This document shows, in pieces, positions 23,541-36,180 of a stretch of 64,000 bases of DNA. This DNA is from Sipunculus nudus (lineage: Eukaryota; Annelida; Sipuncula; Golfingiida; Sipunculidae), in NCBI GenBank assembly GCA_026874595.1, contig CM049308.1:43659327-43723326 (forward strand), in the 5' to 3' direction. The notes below the pieces were generated by a model. The model was given only the letters and a program-made list of their open reading frames with translations. It ran no database searches and was not told where the DNA came from. Each line of letters starts with the position of its first letter. Positions within the stretch are counted from its first letter, which is position 1. A program made the position numbers and the translations under genes.

Positions 23541-23800
23541 GGCGGTTTCACACCGGATGCGTCCGAACGAATATGACACGAACGAATATTTCTGTCGTTC
23601 CGACTAAAATCCTGTCGCATCCGATATCACACCAAATCCGAACGATATTTTTGGTTTCCGACTGAGAAATTTTCGTCTCCGAAATTCGTAATGGATATGA
23701 GCAATATATCGGATGCACTAAAAATATAGGCTTTATATATAGACCTATATAAAAATGTCGAATATTTCTGAACGTGTAAATTGATTTTCTCATTAATTTT
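23541..23800. repeat. Possible DNA-transposon end or small inverted structure
   Basis: GGCGGTTTCACACCGGATGC is followed by repeated CCGAACGA and ACGAATAT words. CGGATGCG (23,554) has its complement CGCATCCG at 23,616. The CG-rich words contrast with AT-rich surroundings. I cannot place it in a family, and no matching second terminus was found. Confidence 0.3.
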
Positions 23801-24262
23801 TAATTAATAATTATTAATAATAAAGTTTTTATCTCTGAGTGTACTGACGGTATAATTGAAAATAATATTTACCACTCACTCGACCAAAATTCCCATTTCA
23901 ACATGAATTTAAAAATAATTGCGCAACCTCTTGTTTCAAGAGAACGGAGCCACTGTAACTGCAGCATTTCAAGTTAAATTAAAGTTTGAATCACTATAGT
24001 TAAGTTTGATTTATATTTCATTTTCAAATCTGCCAATCTGATTTTGAACAGTCTGCGCACAGCTATGAAACTTCTGTTTAAATGCAAAACGTTGAACTAA
24101 AAATAATACTATGATAATGATACAAAACACAAATGAAAAAAGTTATTGTTCCATGATTTTTTTTCTATATTTACCGCGGATTTTTTATTGGTTATGAGCA
24201 GCTTGTCCTGGATAATGTCGCTAATTTGTGTTCATATCGCTTACACAGCTAACTTATATTTA

Positions 24263-24304
24263 GGGGCGTCAATATAGGGGGGGGGCAGGGGCTAGGGGGG
24301 GGGG
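24263..24304 (+). other. G-quadruplex-capable G-run cluster
   Basis: Runs of four, nine, four and ten G separated by short spacers satisfy the four-tract G-quadruplex pattern, although the first spacer is longer. Surroundings are AT-rich. Confidence 0.5.
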
Positions 24305-25081
24305 TGATCAATGTAATCATCCCTCCCCCCTTTCAGAGAATAACTTTAATATATTGCAAATAATATATTAAGAATTAGAATTTACCCTGAAAAATTACAT
24401 CTAAACCTGGTCGAACCGTATTGACCAGCGGAGAGAGACGAGGCTTACTCGGCAGTCCAGGCCCAAGCATGCATGGATAATGGATAGCTTAACCTGATAA
24501 ATATAATGTCCGTTTAGATTTACGATTGTCTAATATTTCTGTTCTTACTGGTATATAGTATGTTGTTAATTGTGTTCTGTTCAATCATTCGTGCCGGGCA
24601 TCGCATTGTGGGCAAAACTTAGTCCTCCGCACCACTTCCATGTCACATATCACTTTCGGTTTCTTCGGCACTTGCCTATAATTCTGGAGTTTCTGGAGTA
24701 CATACACTCTTATCTGCGACGCCAGCTGAGATGTAAGATAAGACGGCTCTACACCCCTTGCCACGGCCAGCGCATTCTGATATACATAAAAGCGGATAAA
24801 TATTCTTTAAAAGTTAACATGCCCCTCTCTGGCTGATTGAACTTTGGAAACTGACCAAATGGGTAACGCACCCAAAAGCTTGACTTTTTCCCCACTTATC
24901 ATGTTGAAACAATATTATAAAACTATAATATCATATGCTTCAGCTGTTTTATGTATGTACATAGATTTATAATATATCATAACACAAACCTCACAAGAAA
25001 TATAGTGTTAACACTGCTGCCTTATGTATATAACACTGCTGCCTTATAATTACATATATAATTACATATAAGGGTTGATAT

Positions 25082-25108
25082 GGGGTGGGGGTGGGAGGGG
25101 GGGGGGGT
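25082..25108 (+). other. G-quadruplex-capable G-run cluster
   Basis: GGGGTGGGGGTGGGAGGGG continues into a longer G-run, giving at least four G3+ tracts with 1-nt loops, the most stable loop class. Confidence 0.6.
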
Positions 25109-26383
25109 AGTCTATATTATAGTCCCGAATAGGAGAAATTACTACAATTGCACACAAATTGAGGAAAAAATATAAGAAAATATGCTTGTTTTTTTTATGT
25201 TAGTTGCATGTACTTATCCGTGCGTATACATAGGTAAATAAGAGTGTAAAGTTAAAATTTACGTTTATTAAGTGTTCCCCAACATAAATTGGGGTTTCTA
25301 TTTTTGCCTTCAAGCTGTATTTACAGTGTATATTTTCCAAGATCTTATAATTATATCTGTTTGTCTTACATGATTAATTTGAAAACATGTTTGGCTTTAA
25401 TGCAAAGTTATACTGTAGTTGTGGATTTGTTAGCGGGTTTTAATTTTCTTGTTTTTAGCATGAGCTATATTTGCGCTTAAATAAGAACAAGCGTAAAATG
25501 GTTGCGATCGTTTGGAAGATTATAGAGCGTTCTCGCCTGATACAGTCATGTGGGCCTGTTAATACCTCCATGCATGGTGGCTCGAGTCGTCGGGTTCAGG
25601 CCTCTTCAACCAGAATGTTAGAGTATAGTCATGTGGTCACAATTAAGAGTTAATTTCAAGTGAATTATCGAGAGAGTCCCCTCTCCTTTATGGTGATTTT
25701 TAGAACCAACTATGTTTAATCAACTTGTCGTTCGGACATAGTTGGCTGCTTCTGGTTAGTGTAATCACAGTTGTTGTTGACGACAAATTCTACGACTTAC
25801 ACAGATGTCTTAACGTATCTGGCTGCAATACCATTGCATCATCAAAGTGAGTGGTTCTGATAAATTACGTATTGTTCACACCTCCCTGTCATGATATACT
25901 CGACCAGTCGCCCGTTATGTTACCAACCTGTATTTTATAAATATTTTAATAACGTGATACACCATTTTATTACCTTCATACGAATTTGAGCGAAATATCG
26001 AACTGCGCAATACTACGAAACGAAAAATAACCACTTCCATATGCAGTATGATTGTTTACCTTTCGTGTCACCTGCATAAGAGTATTAATTAATATATCTG
26101 CTTTCGAAGTGGATATTAACTTTATTTTAATTGTTTGAGGACATAGTCCAAATTTCTCGTTTGGGTGGTCCATATTACAAAACCTTTGGTGTAATATGGT
26201 GCGAACTAAGAATTTTGGTTACTAAAATTAAAATCGTTAATAATAATTTTGCATGTCTTAATTTTAAACCAAAGTGTTCTGGTATTAGGTTCCTGGATAA
26301 AAAAAAGCTTATATTTTTTTTAATTTTTTATAAATTATAATTTTAGCTTTAAAAGGTCCAAATTAAACGGATTGTTAAATATA

Positions 26384-26515
26384 AAAAGAACATAAACAAT
26401 GGGAGAGTCGTAAGCGCCCACAGTTCAAAAAATCATATTATTTGGATAACAAATACAGATTGTAGCTAAATTTCAGCTACCCTTTTATAGCCTTCCTCAG
26501 AATGGGTGATATTTA
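26384..26515 (-). repeat. Copy of the Penelope-element tail repeat
   Basis: GAACATAAA, ATCATATTATTTGGATAAC, GCTAAATTTCAGCTACCC and TAGCCTTC occur in the same order and spacing as at 46,570-46,680. That copy lies downstream of a Penelope-like endonuclease remnant on the minus strand. The homologous block is about 130 bp and is followed here by a TA microsatellite (26,514-26,536). Confidence 0.65.
26471..26500 (-). ncRNA. Hammerhead-ribozyme-like core (degenerate)
   Basis: On the minus strand CTGAGGA (26,494-26,500) is followed by a stem AGGCTA/TAGCT with one bulged G, then GAAA (26,471-26,474). This is the hammerhead core order CUGANGA, stem II, GAAA. Stem III and the cleavage triplet are not clearly identifiable, so activity is doubtful. 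Confidence 0.3.
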
Positions 26516-26539
26516 TATATATATATATATATATATTGT

Positions 26540-27090
26540 GTGGTGGTGGGTACGCATGGTACACATGAATTAAGAGTATGCACACAACCCTCTGATAATA
26601 AATCGCTAACATGCATTTACGTTGTTACTATCTCTTTAAAACGAATAGAAATTTTGTATAACTACGCTATAACAACTTTTACTTGTGCATGGGGTACACG
26701 TATACAGGCTTGTTGGTTTTTAGCTGTAGCCTAACGTTACTTAACACTTGTCCTTAACGGTGTTATGACAGCTCTCTACGCGAACACTCCCAATAACAAG
26801 CACCATTAAATGGCCCTGTCGCGGCGGATTAGCAGTCCGGTAAATAACCCCAGTGAGCTGACTGCATCAAGCTGAACCGGTGTTTTGCTGGCCATGTTAC
26901 TGATGTGTCATGTGTGTTTCTTGTTGGTCATATCTATTCCCTCCCCTTCCTTTGCATTTAACTGGTATACTATTGTCACCATGAGTGTTTTAAGTTATAA
27001 ACCATTTATATACAAATAGAAATTTAAAAAAATATGAATATGATAATTCATAATTATTTAATTTATTTATTTAAAAATTTAGTATCAATA
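26540..27090. other. Unassigned stretch between repeats
   Basis: No gene found. A 19-bp word near 26,832 (AGTCCGGTAAATAACCCCA) recurs in inverted orientation at about 46,541, next to the other Penelope tail copy, so part of this stretch is probably repeat too. Confidence 0.4.
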
Positions 27091-27093
27091 TAA

Positions 27094-29635
27094 AACAAGG
27101 GACCTATGGGTCACGTCGCTCAGCTGTTATATATGATAAAAAATATGAATTTAAAATGAGGCACATGTGGTTTTGTGTGGTAATAAATATAAGCTGTATT
27201 ATGAGTTGTAGTTGTTTAGCTTATGTATGATTTTGATAGTACCTTTGGAGACTTGGCAATATAACTTATAAGCAGAACATATAATATAAGAGTTTAACTA
27301 TTTATTTAAAAAAAAATACAAATATTGTCCCAAATATAATTTTTATAAAAAATAATAAGAGAATCGTATGATTTTTTAAAATGAAATATAACTGAAATGA
27401 TTATTTAAATAATATTAAAGAATATATTCATGAATGCATTCATGAATACATTTTGAAAGTATTTTCATTGGTATTCATATACTTTCATTTTTACCTGAAT
27501 TCCCATTCTTTATGCAAAAAAATTTATAATGGAGTACATATTCATATTCGTATTTAAATACAATTGCAAATTATTCGCACCATGTCGGGTATTTATTCAG
27601 TTTTCACCAAACAATAATGTTGAGAATCCAGAATATATCAAATTCACACATTTAAATAATGATCATAAGTATCTGGTTTTATGGCTTTTATTTATATTAA
27701 AAAATAAATGTAATATATTCATTTTGGACTAATTTCACATCAATGTACACACTAGACACAGTAGAAATCTAGATTAATATTATCAACTGCATCTTTAATT
27801 TCCTTCATATGATCCCTAATGATTAGTAATGAATAATATGATTTACTTTTTTATCATTAAAATTGAACTGAAAAATGCCATAGGTGACTGCATGGTGTTA
27901 TTTGGAATATGTAACATTATATCCATCAATACAAGATTCTTATATCATCAGTAACTGCAAGTTAATTTTCTGTTATTATACACTAACATATTCCTTTTCT
28001 ATTTTTCTTTAATTTGTTATTAAAAACCAATAAAAATTATTAATTTATTGTTTATTGTTATGTTGTTGGTCAAAACTACTAGATGGGTTGGGTTGGACAC
28101 CTGGATCAACTGTGGCTGTCCATAAGCTGCCTGGCTGCCCCAGTGTATGTTTCGCCTCAAGCATGCATAATTTGCTGAAAGTTCAACAAGGTCAACATAC
28201 AGGTGACTCAATAGGGGCTGCAGAGAGCCAAGGTCTGACATGGTATCATAAAAACATTAATAAAAGCTACAATTTTTGGCCAATTTCTGTCAGCTTTCTA
28301 AACTACAAAACTGAAATCCTTATGTGTGCATGATATGAAAATTATATCAACAGTGCTCACAGGATACAAACGTGCCATGGTCAAAGTTGGGCAAAATTTA
28401 AGGTACTAATTTTATATTTATACTAATAACTTATAAAATTTGAAAAATTCAGAACTAATTTTGGGTATTTAATTGAATCTTGGTTAAATAATGTTACATC
28501 CCTGACAAAAAATCTCTAGCTTCAGCAATCCCCTTGTTAAGGGAGTAAATATATTCCTTGATTTTTTACAAAGTGCATTATGTTTGGGCCCATCACTGCA
28601 ATACTGACATCATTTTTGGCATGTGCATAGAGAATGTATAGAAAAATATGTATATTATATATGATATATGATTACAGCAGATCAGTGGTTTTGATATTAG
28701 GCAGTCTTGAAGTGTAACAATGGGTTTTTAATGGAAAAATGAAGTTTTTCATTAATATCTCGAAGGTATTAAGTCCTAGTGACCAAATTCTTGGCATGGT
28801 AGGGGATTTTGGAAACATCTAATTGTCTATCACATTTTAGGAACTGAGAGATGAAGCTGGGGAGCTGATTTCTTGCAAGATGTAAACAATATAATACATG
28901 GTGCTTGAAAACTTGAATAAAATCTACAGTTTTTGATCAACTGGTTTCAAATTTTTGGTGTTAACAGACAAAATGCTAACAAAAACATGCTGTGAAAATT
29001 AAATCCACAGTACTTTCAGAAAAAAAACATGCCATGGTCAAAGTTGGGCAAAATTTAAGGTACCAAATTTTTATTTTGTTGATATTTTAAAAAATTTAAA
29101 AGATTTTGATCTAATGTTGGGTATACAGTTTAATTTTGATTAATTAAAGTTATATTACTGGAAAAAAGTCCATAGCTTTAACATGTTTGGTGTTAAGTGA
29201 ACAAATATCTTTCCTGATTTTTTTACAAAATGCATTATATTTGGGCCCATAACTTTTTAAAATTATATAATACAGACATAATTTCTTGCATGTACATAGG
29301 AAATATATAGAGGAATAATTATAGTAAAAAAGAGGAAAAACCGATGAGTGGTTTAGATATGAGGCCGTCCTGAAGTGTGAAAATAGGTTTTTAATAAAAA
29401 AATTGAGGTTTTTTACTTTATTTCTCAAAGGAACGAAGTCGCAAAGACCCAGTTTTCGGCTTGGTAGGAGATCTTGGGGACATCTAACATTATGCCGAAT
29501 TTTGGATTCCTAGGTCTTACGGTTTCAAAACGTGCCACATCTACGGACGGACGGACAGACGGCACGACGGACGGACGACGGACAATGGACCACGACTATA
29601 GCTCAGATGACTTATAGTCAGCTGAGCTAAAAACA
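27094..29635 (+). mobile_element. Helentron-like (HINE-type) element, copy A
   Basis: The 5' end shows AACAAGGGACCTATGGGTCA then CGCTCAGCTG. The 3' end shows an ACGG-rich stretch, then a hairpin with arms GCTCAGATGACT and AGTCAGCTGAGC around loop TAT, followed by CTAAAAA. The 5' GCTCAGCTG is complementary to the 3' arm, so short inverted motifs sit near both ends without classical terminal repeats. Inside are two tandem copies of a 657-bp module (landmark TCAAAGTTGGGCAAAATTTA at 28,381 and 29,038). No transposase or helicase is visible. 27,350-28,380 is homologous to 57,935-59,305. Placement among Helitron/Helentron relatives is inference from end structure. Confidence 0.6.
28371..29560. repeat. 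657-bp tandem duplication inside element A
   Basis: GCCATGGTCAAAGTTGGGC and later words such as TACAAA-TGCATTAT, TTTGGGCCCAT and CTGAAGTGT appear twice in order, offset by 657 bp. The second copy is diverged by many substitutions and small indels. Confidence 0.85.
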
Positions 29636-30131
29636 CAACAATTTTTTAGTAATTCATAAAAAGATTACACAGTTTTATATGTAGTCCGTTTCAGCTCAGT
29701 TTGTGTGTGGGTGTGCAAGAATATCACCCTGGGCCCATTCACTGTCCCTAGGGGGCAATTAATGGCTCACATGCATCACTCCTAACTCTTAACTTGTGGA
29801 TATCCGAGTGCTCAGCCATGTGTCAGAGAGATATAAAAAGAGTTCCACTAACAGTCATTCTAATCAAAGGTTAATTCTGAGATTTTTCCTTCACTTTTGA
29901 ATTCAGTTATATGCTTGAAACAGATCTTTAAATTGACTTTAATCATGGGGATTCCACTAAGTAGCATTGTCCCTATGAACACTTTTATTGCTGTTACATG
30001 GGTAATCAGCAGTGACCTCAGGGCTGGCACAGCCCAGGTGGTCACTCCAGCCCTGGGATGCCACAGTATCGGAGTATCGGAGCATCTCAAATGCCAGTTC
30101 TGACAGAGATCATTTATTGTCCCTATGTTTT

Positions 30132-30192
<61 letters not shown>

Positions 30193-30550
30193 ACATCTGG
30201 TATATGGCTGATAGGAGATGGTCCCAATTGCATTGGCTCATGTAGGAACTATTACACCCACCAAATTAGCAGAAATGGCTAAGCTTTTTTTGTATCAGTA
30301 AAGGTCTAGCAGCGACCATACATCAAGCTCTCATCCCTCTCTTACAGTGTATGTTTTAAACTCATCTAAACTATAGAACTCTAATTTTGCATATATTAAG
30401 TTTGTTGTGAGTACTCTTACCATGACTGCAAACAGGCTATTTTTACCTTGTTCCTTCAAATTCTGTTTTTATTTAATATTACAAGTTTACCATATGAAAC
30501 CTAAGAGACAGGTACTGGCAGCTTATATTTTGAAATACAGTTAATACACA
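29636..30550. other. Unassigned stretch with (TA)n microsatellite
   Basis: A TA microsatellite occupies about 30,138-30,188. No coding frame with recognisable motifs is present; the 76-codon frames here translate the TA run. Confidence 0.6.
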
Positions 30551-30552
30551 TA

Positions 30553-30700
30553 TTTAAGGCACAGCTGACTAAAATCATCTGAGCTACAGTTATGGTCCAC
30601 TGTCCGTCCGTCTGTCTCCCTGTCCGTCCATCCCTTAGACTGGCACGTTTAGAAACTGTTAAACCTATGAATGCTCCTGTTCAGGTCAGAGTTTAAGCTC
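30553..30700 (-). mobile_element. Inverted 3' end of a Helentron-like element
   Basis: On the minus strand an ACGG-rich run (seen here as CCGTCCGTCTG) is followed by GCTCAGATGATTTTAGTCAG and then CTGTGC. This is the same 3' hairpin as in elements A and II, with two altered bases. It is a truncated copy in opposite orientation just upstream of element II. Confidence 0.6.
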
Positions 30701-31149
30701 CTATGAGCTCATCAGTCATATATTTCACCTTTGACCATCAAGTAATAGTACTTTACTTAGACATACATTTCTCAGGGGTGGTGGAGGGAGTAACAACACC
30801 TTTGCATATACACACAGGATATGAAATTTTATTCAACAGGGCTTACAAGAAAAACAAGTGACCCATGGGTCAAGACGCTCAGCTGACTGGGAAGAGATTC
30901 GCAAAGGGAAATTTTATCTTCAGAATGGAAGTATATACCCATTCAACTGAAGCATCAAACAGATTAACCAACAGGCCAAGATTTAGTCTGTATTTATATA
31001 TCTCAAAAATAGAGAAAAAATGTTTAAACTTTAAAAACTAGAATACAGGTAGCCGACAAGTGACTACGTGTATCCGCCAAAATCAGAGTGGAACGGTTGA
31101 AGTGAGGCATGGATTGAGTGGCAAGGGGAAATAGAGTGAGGTATGTTGC

Positions 31150-32010
31150 ATATTAGCATGGATGTCTGCAGTCTAAATGTGTATGTAGGTTGTGCCACCT
31201 ACCACAAATCCAGAGAGCTGTCCAAGTTGTATACATATGCAAAATTTTAGGCAGAAAAGTCAAACCACTACATGTATATGAGTGATTTTAGCCCACGGCA
31301 GACAAACAGACAGACGCTGTGCAAAAAATGGTTGCAGGTGGCCCCTCAAGTTTTGTGTATGATAAAGACCCATGAGAGATCTATACACGTGCAAAATTTT
31401 GGCCCAATCGTTCAAACGGTTCCCGAGATATGAGCTCGGATGTCTGCAGCATAAACTAGAATGTAGGTGGCGCCACCTGTCATAAAATCAAGAAAGCTAT
31501 CCAGGATGAATAAAACTGCAAAATTTTAGGCAGATATGTCAAACCACTGCCGAGACATGAGTGACATTATCCCACGGCAGAAAACAGACAGATGCTGTGC
31601 AAAAATGGTTGCAGGTGCATGGCGCCACCAGTTTTGCGTATGATAAAGAGCTATGTGAGATCTATACACATGCAAAATTTTGGCCCAATCGGTCAAACGA
31701 TTCCCGAGATATGAGCTTGGATGTGATCAGCATGAATGTGAATGTAGGTGGTGCCATCTGTCATAAAATCAAGAAAGCTATCCTGGATGTATATGCGTGA
31801 AGAATTTCAGGTGAATTAGTCAATTCACTGCAGAGATATGAGTGATTTTAACCCAAGGCAGATGAACAGATGGACACTGTGCAAACATGGTTACAGGTGG
31901 CGCCACCATTTTTGTGTATGTTATAAAGCAATCCAAGGGTACATTTGCATAAATTTTATTTCCTGATTGGTCAATCGGTTCCCGAGTTTGTCGGGAATAA
32001 ATAATCGGTT
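31150..32010. repeat. About 280-bp tandem repeat (3 copies)
   Basis: CCCGAGATATGAGC at 31,422 and 31,702, and CCCGAGTTTG near 31,981, mark the period. Each unit also contains AATGTAGGTGGCGCCACCTG or a variant and GTGCAAAAATGGTTGCAGGT. No coding sequence is seen. Confidence 0.85.
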
Positions 32011-32214
32011 TATGTGTGGAAACAAGACGCACAAATGGACGCTGGATAGAGGGGAAAGGTCAGAGGTCAACACAAATTGGTTAGGCACTAGTTCACATGT
32101 GACTCGATAATTGGTGTAAGTTTCGAAAAAATCGGTCCATTTTTCTCCGAGGAGCTCTCTCGAAACAAATGTGGTGGCGGCAGAGGAACCCGGTCAAAAA
32201 CATAGTATCTGCAG

Positions 32215-33579
32215 AACTTCGTTTTGGAGGATACAAAAATACAGGTGGCTCCACCAGTCTGCAGAAACTAATAAAAACACTTAATGGTCAATATCCATGC
32301 AAAGAATCATGATAATCTCCGCATTTGTTTTTCAGATACTTCAGCTTTTGTATCAAATTGTCCATTATTCTGAGGGATACTTCAGAGTCCTATAGCTTGA
32401 AGGATATGGGTAACAGAGACCTAATTTCAAGTTTCCACAGGCGCTCTTCATTGGCCTCCTTGCATGACAAGAATGAAGTTTCTAGGTCCAGTTGTTGCAA
32501 TTTGTACCCTGTTGACAGATAACCACATCTTTAAAGGTCTCAAAAAAGAGAAAAAAAAATCGTAAAAATTAAAAAAAATAGAGGTGGCGCACCCAGTCTG
32601 CAGAAACTGATGGAGCAGCTCATGATCAATATGTATGCCGAAAATCATGACCATCAGTGTTGTTGTTATTGAGATACTGCACTTTTTGTATCAAATTTTC
32701 CATTATTGTAGGGATATCTTGGAGCCATACAGCCTAAAGGATATGGGTAACAGAGACCTAATTTCAGGTTTCCATGGAGAATTTTCATGGGTCTCCCTGT
32801 GTGTCAAGAATGAAGATTCTAGGTCCAGTTTTTATGATTTGTGCCCTGTTAACAGATGTTCATATCTTTAAAGGTCTCAAAAATAGAGAAAAAAATCATA
32901 AAAAAAACCTGAACGAATACAGGTTGTGCCACCAGTCTGCAGGAACTGATGGAACACCTCTTGATCAATATGTATGCCAAAAATCATGACCATCAGTGAT
33001 GTAATTATTGAGATATTGAAGTTTTTGTATGAAATTTTTGACTACTCTGGGGGGTTCTTTCGGGCCCCATAGCTCAATGGATATGGGTAACAGAAACACA
33101 ATTTCTGGTTTCCAAGGAGATTTTTCATGGACCTCTCAGTGTGTCAAGAATTAAGATTCTAGGTCCAGTCTTTACGATTTGTGCCTTGTTAACAGATGTT
33201 CACATTTTGAAAGGTCTCAAAAATAGAGAAAAAAATTCGAAAAAAATGAACGATACAGGTGGCACCACCAGTCTGCAGGAAGTGATGGAACATCTCATGA
33301 TCAATATGTACGCCAAAATTCATGACCATAAGTCAAGTATTTAATGAGATATTGAAGTTTTTGTATGAAATTTTACTTTTCTGGGGGGGTACTTTGGGGC
33401 CCCATAGCTCGAAGGATATGGGTAACAGAGACCTAATTTCTGGTTTCCATGGAGACTTTTTATAGGTCTCTCAGTGTGTTGAGAATGAGGATTCTAGGTT
33501 CAGTCTTTACGATTTGTGCCTTGTTAACAGATGTTCACATTTTGAAAGGTATCAAAAATAGAGAAAAAAAATCGTAAAC
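32215..33579. repeat. About 338-bp tandem repeat, first block (4 copies)
   Basis: Each unit has CACCAGTCTGCAG, CATGATCAATATGTATGCC, TTGAGATATTGAAGTTTTTG, GGGGCCCCATAGCTCGAAGG, ATATGGGTAACAGAGACC and AACAGATGTTCACAT. The landmark GATATGGGTAACAG recurs near 32,404, 32,740, 33,080 and 33,415. The block is interrupted by the element at 33,580 and resumes at 36,262. Confidence 0.9.
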
Positions 33580-33979
33580 TAGATGTGTCGGAACGACACG
33601 AATGCCCCCGCCTGGGGCAAATTAGAAACATTTGTTAAATTTTGTAAAAATTTTTAAAGTTCAGGAAGTGTCATATGGTCAAAAGTAGGTCAACAAGGGC
33701 AAAATGCAAACTCGATCTATAACGGCTCATTATCAAGCAACATGCCAAAAATCAGGCCAGTATCTGCAGGCATTGTGAAAAAAAAGTCCATACGTGCATT
33801 TTCATAAAAAATTCTGTCTTTCATGAAATTTTCTATGTTCAGGATCTGTCATATGGTCAAAAATAAGTCAACTGGGACGAAACGCGAACTTGATCTGTGA
33901 GTGGTCATTATGCGCCAACAGACCAAACATTAGGTTAGTATCTGTAAGCATTGTATTGCAAAACTACAATATAAGCAAA

Positions 33980-34965
33980 AGCTGTTATTCAGCGATAAAT
34001 TTAAATTGGAGAGGTATGTACCATGTTTCATAACAATCCACCAAATGCTTTCTGAGAAATAAGCTCCTAAGTTTTTTTCTATACTAAGCTCTGTGACCTT
34101 GAAAAATAGGTCAAGATCACCTATCTTTGAACTTGACCAAAATTTTGTAAATCATGCATTAGCACTGAAGAAATTAAGTTCCTGTGTTGAATACCTTTGG
34201 AGATATCCTGCACAAAAGGCCAAAATTGAAAAATCTGATAAAAATTCATTAAATAATCAGAAATTGTAGGTGGTGCCACCAAAATTGTGCAGCACCAACA
34301 GACCATCATTCCAAATGATCATAGTAAGTTTTGTGAAAATCCACACAATGGTTCCTGAGATATAAGCTTCTGAGTGTTTTTGTATAATCAGCTCTAAAAC
34401 AAAGAAAAATAGGTCAAGATCACCAATCTTTGCACTTGACCAAGATTTTGTTGATATACATCTTCACTGATGAAATAAAATTCCAACGGTGAATCCTTTT
34501 AGAGATATCCCGATCACAAGACCAAAATTGAAAAATCCGATAAAAATTGATTAAAAAATTAGAAATTGCAGGTGGCGCCACCAAAATTGTGCAACACCTA
34601 CAGACCATCAGTCCAAATGATCATAGTAAGTTTTATGAAAATCCACACAATGGTTCCCGAGATATAAGCTTCTGAGTATTTTTCTATAATCAGCTCTAAA
34701 ATGTAGAAAAATGGGTCAAGGTCACCCATCTTCGAACTTGACTGAGATTTTATCGATATAGATCTTCACTGATGAAATAAAATTCCAACCGTGAATCCTT
34801 TTAGAGAAATCCTGCTCACAAGGTAAAAGTTAACAAAAGCGGACGGACGGATGTCAGACAGACAGACAGATGGACAGACAGACGGACGGCAAGACGGAAT
34901 GACAGACGGACAGCTTGGGTGACGACAATAGCCCATCAGCCTATGAGCTGAGGGATAAAAACGGC
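33980..34965 (+). mobile_element. About 303-bp tandem array ending in a third type of 3' hairpin
   Basis: Three units are marked by GAGATATAAGCTTCTGAGT (34,358 and 34,659; diverged at 34,051). Each has TAGGTCAAGATCACC-like and GGTGGCGCCACCAAAATTGT-like sequence. The array ends in an ACGG/ACAG run and a hairpin CCC(A)TCAGC-loop-GCTGAGGG (34,932-34,954) followed by ATAAAAA. It sits inside the element above and looks like a further nested insertion. Its 5' boundary is uncertain. Confidence 0.5.
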
Positions 34966-36180
34966 TGTACATGTACATTTGTCATGAAAATTTCTATTTT
35001 TCATGAAATTTTCTAAGTTAAGGAGCCGTAAAACGGTCAAAAGTATGTAAACTGGGACGAAACGCGAACTCGATCTATATCTGGTCATTATCTACCTACA
35101 TACCAAAAATCAGGCCAATATCTGCAGGCACTGCGAAAAAAAGTCCGTTCATGTCTATTTGTCATGAAAATTTCTATTTTTCGTGAAATTTTCTAAGTTT
35201 AGGAGCCGTTAAATGGTCAAAAGTAGGTAAACTGGGACGAAACGCGAACTCGATCTATATCTGGTCATTATCTACCTACACACCAAAAATCAGGCCAATA
35301 TCTGCAGGCACTGCGAAAAAAAGTCCGTTCATGTGTATTTGTCATGAAAATTTCTATTTTTCATGAAATTTTCTAAGTTAAGGAGCCGTAAAACGGTCAA
35401 AAGTAGGTAAACTGGGACGAAACGCGAATCGATCTATATCTGGTCATTATCTACCTACACACCAAAAATCAGGCCAATATCTGCAGGCACTGCGAAAAAA
35501 AGTCCGTTCATGTGTATTTGTCATGAAAATTTCTATTTTTCGTGAAATTTTCTAATTTTAGGAGCCGTTAAATGGTCAAAAGTAGGTAAACTTGGACGAA
35601 ACGCTAACTCGATCTATATCTGGTCATTATCTACCTACACACCAAAAATCAGGCCAATATCTGCAGGCACTGCGAAAAAAAAGTCCGTTCATGTGTATTT
35701 GTCATGAAAATTTCTATTTTTCATGAAATTTTCTAAGTTTAGGAGCCGTAAAACGGTCAAAAGTAGGTAAACTGGGACGAAACGCGAACTCGATCTATAT
35801 CTGGTCATTATCTACCTACACACCAAAAATCAGGCCAATATCTGCAGGCACTGCGAAAAAAAGTCCGTTCATGTGTAATTGTCATGAAAATTTCTATTTT
35901 TCATGAATTTTTCTAAGTTTAGGAGTCGTAAAACGGTCAAAAGTAGGTCAACCGGGACGAAACATGAACTCGATTATCTGCCCACACACCAAAAATCAGG
36001 CCAAAATCTGCAGGCATTGCGATAAAAAGTCCGTACATGTGTATTTGTCATGAAAATTTCAGTCAAAAGTAGTCAATATGGTCGAAACGCGAACTCGATC
36101 TGTTACTGGTCATTATCGTTCCACACACCAAAAATCAGGCCAATATCTGCAGGCACTGCGAAAAAAAGTCCGTACAACTG
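34966..36180. repeat. 180-bp tandem repeat (about 7 copies)
   Basis: GTCATGAAAATTTCTATTTT recurs at 34,981, 35,162, 35,341, 35,520, 35,700 and 35,880. The period is 180 bp with very high identity, and a truncated copy follows near 36,046. Two diverged units lie at 33,640-33,960, before the nested array, suggesting the array was split by insertion. Confidence 0.9.

Larger units (their letters stand above)
23801..26380. other. Unassigned AT-rich region with G-runs
   Basis: No coding frame longer than about 90 codons occurs and none has a recognisable motif. The notable local features are the G-rich clusters at 24,263-24,304 and 25,082-25,108, annotated separately. Confidence 0.5.

Noticed and set aside
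28020-28333. Overlapping 73- and 92-residue frames on opposite strands
   Set aside because: The homologous segment at 58,950-59,260 does not preserve either frame.
30012-30282. Small proteins with Tyr-Ile repeats
   Set aside because: They translate a TA microsatellite.
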